From the NCBI GenBank assembly GCA_021413595.1, contig JAIOQD010000602.1:1-8185 (forward strand): DNA of 8,185 bases, written 5' to 3'. The notes beneath the pieces were generated by a model. That model worked only from the letters and a program-made list of their open reading frames with translations. It did not search any database and was not told where the DNA came from. Positions 5,745-8,185 of the stretch are shown in pieces; within the stretch, counting starts at the first letter, position 1, and each line of letters opens with the position of its first letter. Origin of the DNA: Bacteroidota bacterium (lineage in GTDB: Bacteria; Bacteroidota; Bacteroidia; 2-12-FULL-35-15). A program made the position numbers and the translations under genes.

Positions 5745-6620
5745 TTATGTTGGTTTGTTATATTTTTCTAAATTTTTCAAAGCACTCGAATAAATCATTT
5801 CAGCTTCTTTTAAATATCCGCCTTTTGGAAAAGTATCTACAAACTTAATGTAGGTATCCACAGCAGCCTTAAAACGTTCTTGTTTTTTTGATTCAATACT
5901 GTTCAGTGCCAGTAAATAATACGATTTAATGGTTAAATAATGTAATTCCTCCACATGCTTTGATTCAGGAAAATCTTTGATATGGTTAGCAAAAACTACA
6001 ATAGCAGCTTTATAATCAATCATATTATAATACAACATCGCATTTTCGTACGATTTACGCTCCAACTTCCCTCTCAACTTATCCAGCATGGTATTACATT
6101 CGGCAATGCGTGTACTTTTTGGATACTGATTTGTAAATCGTTGAAACTCTTTAATTGCAAGCTTTGTATCCACCTGATCGAGACTATATCCGGGAGAACT
6201 CAAATAAAAACAATATGCATTCATGTAAGCACATTCTTCGGTATGTATGCTGATCGGAAAGGTTTTTACAAAATTACGAAAGTGATATCCAGCAACAATA
6301 TAATCGTCTAAATTATAATTACAATAGGCATAATAATAATGAACTTCCTCCGCTTTTGCAGTCCCACGATACACACTCATCAACTCTTCGAAAAGTGTAA
6401 GTGCTTTGGTATAATCTTCCTTTTTAAAGTACTTAACTGCTGCTGCGTATTTAGCTTCAATGTCGGTACTCTTAACAAGTTTATTAAATTTGCCAAGGGT
6501 TAAACCCGATTTTTTTTTCTTTTCTGTAGCGGTAGATTCATACACCTTTTTTTCACTGCATGCAACAAAGCCGAAAAGCAAAATCAAAACAAATGTTATA
6601 TTGAAATATTTTTTTATCAT
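5745..6620 (-). CDS. bamD: Outer membrane protein assembly factor BamD (TPR lipoprotein)
   Basis: BamD is the essential lipoprotein of the BAM complex that inserts beta-barrel proteins into the outer membrane. The chosen start, ATG 6620, gives MIKKYFNITFVLILLFGFVAC, a lipoprotein signal with the lipidated Cys at 21. An upstream ATG at 6641 (MYICNPF...) stays in frame but spoils the signal and lies before a likely -7 box. The 291-residue protein consists of TPR-like helical pairs: AAAVKYFKKEDYTKALTLFEELM, YYYAYCNYNLDDYIVAGYHF, KLAIKEFQRFTNQYPKSTR, YENAMLYYNMIDYKAAIVVF and YIKFVDTFPKGGYLKEAE. The repeated xxFPxS/YPxS turns between helices are typical of BamD. It is the first gene of the bamD-rpoZ-coaBC-porD run and ends TAA-TAA, 7 nt before rpoZ. 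Confidence 0.88.
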   Translation of the reverse strand: MIKKYFNITFVLILLFGFVACSEKKVYESTATEKKKKSGLTLGKFNKLVKSTDIEAKYAAAVKYFKKEDYTKALTLFEELMSVYRGTAKAEEVHYYYAYCNYNLDDYIVAGYHFRNFVKTFPISIHTEECAYMNAYCFYLSSPGYSLDQVDTKLAIKEFQRFTNQYPKSTRIAECNTMLDKLRGKLERKSYENAMLYYNMIDYKAAIVVFANHIKDFPESKHVEELHYLTIKSYYLLALNSIESKKQERFKAAVDTYIKFVDTFPKGGYLKEAEMIYSSALKNLEKYNKPT

Positions 6621-6630
6621 AAAAGGATTG

Positions 6631-6638
6631 CAAATATA
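6631..6638 (-). promoter_or_regulatory. Candidate -7 promoter box for the bamD operon
   Basis: On the - strand TATATTTG matches the Bacteroidota TAnnTTTG box and ends 10 nt before the chosen bamD ATG (6620). That would place transcription start within a few bases of the start codon, giving a very short leader. A clear -33 TTTG element is not seen. The position supports ATG 6620 over ATG 6641, which would lie upstream of the transcript start. Confidence 0.4.
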
Positions 6639-6764
6639 CATTTTTTTGGTGGAAATATCTGTATTTATTGTAATTTATTGATAAAAACCCTTTTTGTTAA
6701 TTAAAAAGCCTTTGAAAATAGTGTATAATAGACTAATTTCGCAACTCAAATTTTTAGGGCAATG

Positions 6765-6863
6765 TTCTTCTCTGAAGAATTGGCTTTTTGCCAAGAGGGA
6801 TCTTGCCGATCAGTGAAAATATCATCAACTAAAAACAAGATCCCTCGCGAAAGCTCGGGATGA
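6765..6863. repeat. Cluster of three abutting inverted repeats with a dispersed-repeat core
   Basis: Three hairpins follow one another without a gap: TTCTTC-TCT-GAAGAA (6765-6779), TTGGC-TTTTT-GCCAA (6780-6794), and a long-range pair GAGGGATCTTG (6795-6805) with CAAGATCCCTC (6836-6846) around a 30-nt loop. The last arm runs into TCCCTCGCGAAAGCTCGGGA (6841-6860), where TCCC/GGGA and GC/GC can enclose a GAAA tetraloop, and then TGA (6861-6863). The sequence 'AGATCCCTCGC...GCTCGGGATGACA' is, from memory, a widespread non-coding repeat. The cluster may be a small non-autonomous element or a structured untranslated region. Confidence 0.6.
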
Positions 6864-6942
6864 CAGATGTGATACTTCTACAACACTATTATCATAATTT
6901 TATTAAATTTTAAACATATCTTCAAAAGCAATAAAAAACAGT

Positions 6943-8185
6943 ATGAAAGATCTATTTGAAAAAATCAAAGCAAATCGTGGTCCAATAGGAATGCACGCAA
7001 AAGCCTCACATGGGTATTTTACATTTCCAAAACTGGAAGGTGATATTGCACCCCGTATGATCTTCCGCGGTAAAGAACGTTTGAACTGGAGTTTAAATAA
7101 TTATTTAGGCTTAGCCAACCATCCTGAAGTACGTAAAGCGGATGCAGATGCCGCAGCTCAATTTGGGTTTGCAATGCCAATGGGCGCACGTATGATGAGT
7201 GGAAACTCTGATTTTCATGAGCAACTAGAAACTGAATTATCAGCATTTGTTCAAAAAGAAAGTACCATCCTATGTAATTTCGGTTATCAGGCAATGGTTT
7301 CTGCTATCGATTGTTTGGTTGACCGCCATGATGTTATTGTTTATGATGCTGAATCGCATGCTTGTATTTTAGATGGTGTACGTTTACACATGGGAAAACG
7401 TTATGTGTTCAAACACAATGATATTGAAGATTGTGCTAAGCAATTACAACGTGCAACTAAGCTTGCGGAAGAACAAAATGGTTCAATTTTATTAATTACC
7501 GAAGGTGTTTTTGGAATGCGGGGCGATCAGGGGAAATTAAAAGAGATTGTTGAGTTAAAGAAAAAATTCAATTTCCGTTTATTTGTTGATGATGCGCATG
7601 GTATTGGTACTATGGGCGCTACAGGCGGTGGAACAGGACAAGAGCAAGGTTGCCAGAATGGAATTGATATTTATTTCGGAACATTCGCCAAATCCTTTGC
7701 TTTGATAGGTGGTTTTATTTCAAGTGATGAACAAATTGTAGAATACTTGCGTTACAACATGCGTTCTCAGATTTTCGCGAAAGCCTTGCCACTTCCTTTA
7801 GTTGTAGGTGCACTAAAGCGTTTGGAGTTAATGCGTAACCATCCTGAATTAAAAAATAAACTTTGGGAAATTACACGTGCTTTACAGAATGGCTTGAAAA
7901 AAGCAGGGTTTGAGATCGGAGAAACAAATTCACCGGTAACTCCCGTTTATATGAACGGATCGATACCTGAAGCAACCAATTTGATTCTGGATTTACGTGA
8001 GAATTTTAATATTTTCTGTTCAATGGTGGTATATCCGGTAGTTCCAAAAGGTATGATTATTTTACGTTTGATCCCTACTGCGGTTCATACAATTGATGAT
8101 GTGAACTATACAATTGATGCATTTTCTAAAATTGTAGGCAAACTAAAATCCGGACAGTACGTGTCGGATGAAATTGCAGCATTTT
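6943..8185 (+). CDS. Alpha-oxoamine synthase family PLP enzyme (KBL/SPT/CFAT-like), 3' end outside window
   Basis: Members join an acyl thioester to an amino acid with loss of CO2: glycine acetyltransferase (KBL), serine palmitoyltransferase, cysteate acyltransferase, AONS. The 414 visible residues run to the window edge. They contain WSLNNYLGLANHPEVRKAD (49-67), the PMGARMMSG loop (79-87), FGYQAM (113-118), ESHACILDG with the PLP-stacking His 139, EGVFGMRGDQG (187-197) and VDDAHG (Asp 216, His 219). The Schiff-base Lys 250 is in GTFAKSFALIGGF, and the substrate-carboxylate Arg 375 is in LRLIPTAVHT. The start MKDLFEKIKANRGPIG is natural for this Bacteroidota subfamily. The linker around GYFTFPKLEGDIAPRMIFRGKE differs from classical KBL and AONS, so substrate is open; sphingolipid-type or sulfonolipid-type base formation is plausible. 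The gene is divergent from bamD and appears intact as far as seen. Confidence 0.85.
   Translation, partial: MKDLFEKIKANRGPIGMHAKASHGYFTFPKLEGDIAPRMIFRGKERLNWSLNNYLGLANHPEVRKADADAAAQFGFAMPMGARMMSGNSDFHEQLETELSAFVQKESTILCNFGYQAMVSAIDCLVDRHDVIVYDAESHACILDGVRLHMGKRYVFKHNDIEDCAKQLQRATKLAEEQNGSILLITEGVFGMRGDQGKLKEIVELKKKFNFRLFVDDAHGIGTMGATGGGTGQEQGCQNGIDIYFGTFAKSFALIGGFISSDEQIVEYLRYNMRSQIFAKALPLPLVVGALKRLELMRNHPELKNKLWEITRALQNGLKKAGFEIGETNSPVTPVYMNGSIPEATNLILDLRENFNIFCSMVVYPVVPKGMIILRLIPTAVHTIDDVNYTIDAFSKIVGKLKSGQYVSDEIAAF

Larger units (their letters stand above)
6621..6942. other. 322-bp divergent spacer between bamD and the alpha-oxoamine synthase gene
   Basis: No credible reading frame is present on either strand. 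From left to right it holds the bamD promoter candidate (6631-6638), an AT-rich stretch, a cluster of abutting hairpins with a GATCCCTCGC-type repeat (6765-6863), and an AT-rich leader before ATG 6943. For the rightward gene I see only weak -7-like matches (TATCTTCA at 6917-6924), not enough to call a promoter. Confidence 0.7.

Noticed and set aside
5982..6681. Two + strand frames opposite bamD
   Set aside because: Both are antisense to TPR-coding sequence; the second covers the bamD promoter candidate.
6721..6900. CRISPR-like or tRNA-like structure in the divergent spacer
   Set aside because: There are no regularly spaced direct repeats and no cloverleaf with CCA-type acceptor; only inverted repeats are present.
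7019..7294. Reverse frame of 91 codons within the alpha-oxoamine synthase gene
   Set aside because: It is antisense to highly conserved catalytic sequence.

Overview
The window looks like a low-GC Bacteroidota chromosome (Flavobacteriia / Sphingobacteriia / Chitinophagia type), and nearly all of it is core genome. Four things point there: a bamD-rpoZ-coaBC-porD (DUF4835) gene run, a Bacteroidota-style omega subunit, promoter-like boxes of the TAnnTTTG type, and no clear Shine-Dalgarno sites. Every other reading frame ends normally and uses TGG for Trp, so the standard code applies. No tRNA, rRNA, CRISPR array, transposase or phage gene is visible.

Left part (1-3200, + strand). The last codons of an unidentified gene are followed by a perfect 13-bp palindrome. 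Next comes an mltG-type endolytic murein transglycosylase whose frame is broken by an in-frame TGA at codon 27. A compact RelE/ParE-type toxin-antitoxin pair follows (antitoxin first, 10-nt overlap). Only 3 nt later comes a phosphoglucomutase/phosphomannomutase-family gene, closed by a strong hairpin terminator that can work in both directions.

Middle part (3264-6620, - strand). The transcription order is bamD, rpoZ, coaBC, porD, tightly packed: 7-nt gap, then overlap, then 10-nt gap. It joins outer-membrane assembly, RNA polymerase, CoA synthesis and a type IX secretion-associated protein. The coaBC gene lacks its normal first ~20 codons, which encode the flavin-binding glycine loop, as if a short deletion had joined the end of rpoZ to codon ~20 of coaBC. 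Its last codons and the first codons of porD appear to be made from short palindromic sequences of the kind found dispersed in Bacteroidota genomes.

Right part (6621-8185). A 322-bp divergent spacer holds several abutting hairpins and a 'GATCCCTCGC...GCTCGGGATGACA'-type repeat. After it an alpha-oxoamine synthase gene (PLP enzyme: KBL / serine palmitoyltransferase / cysteate acyltransferase family) runs off the window edge.

I do not see a new multi-gene system. The points most worth a second look are the two lesions in core genes (mltG nonsense codon, coaBC 5' deletion), the palindromic repeats that have entered coding sequence, and the open substrate question for the alpha-oxoamine synthase.
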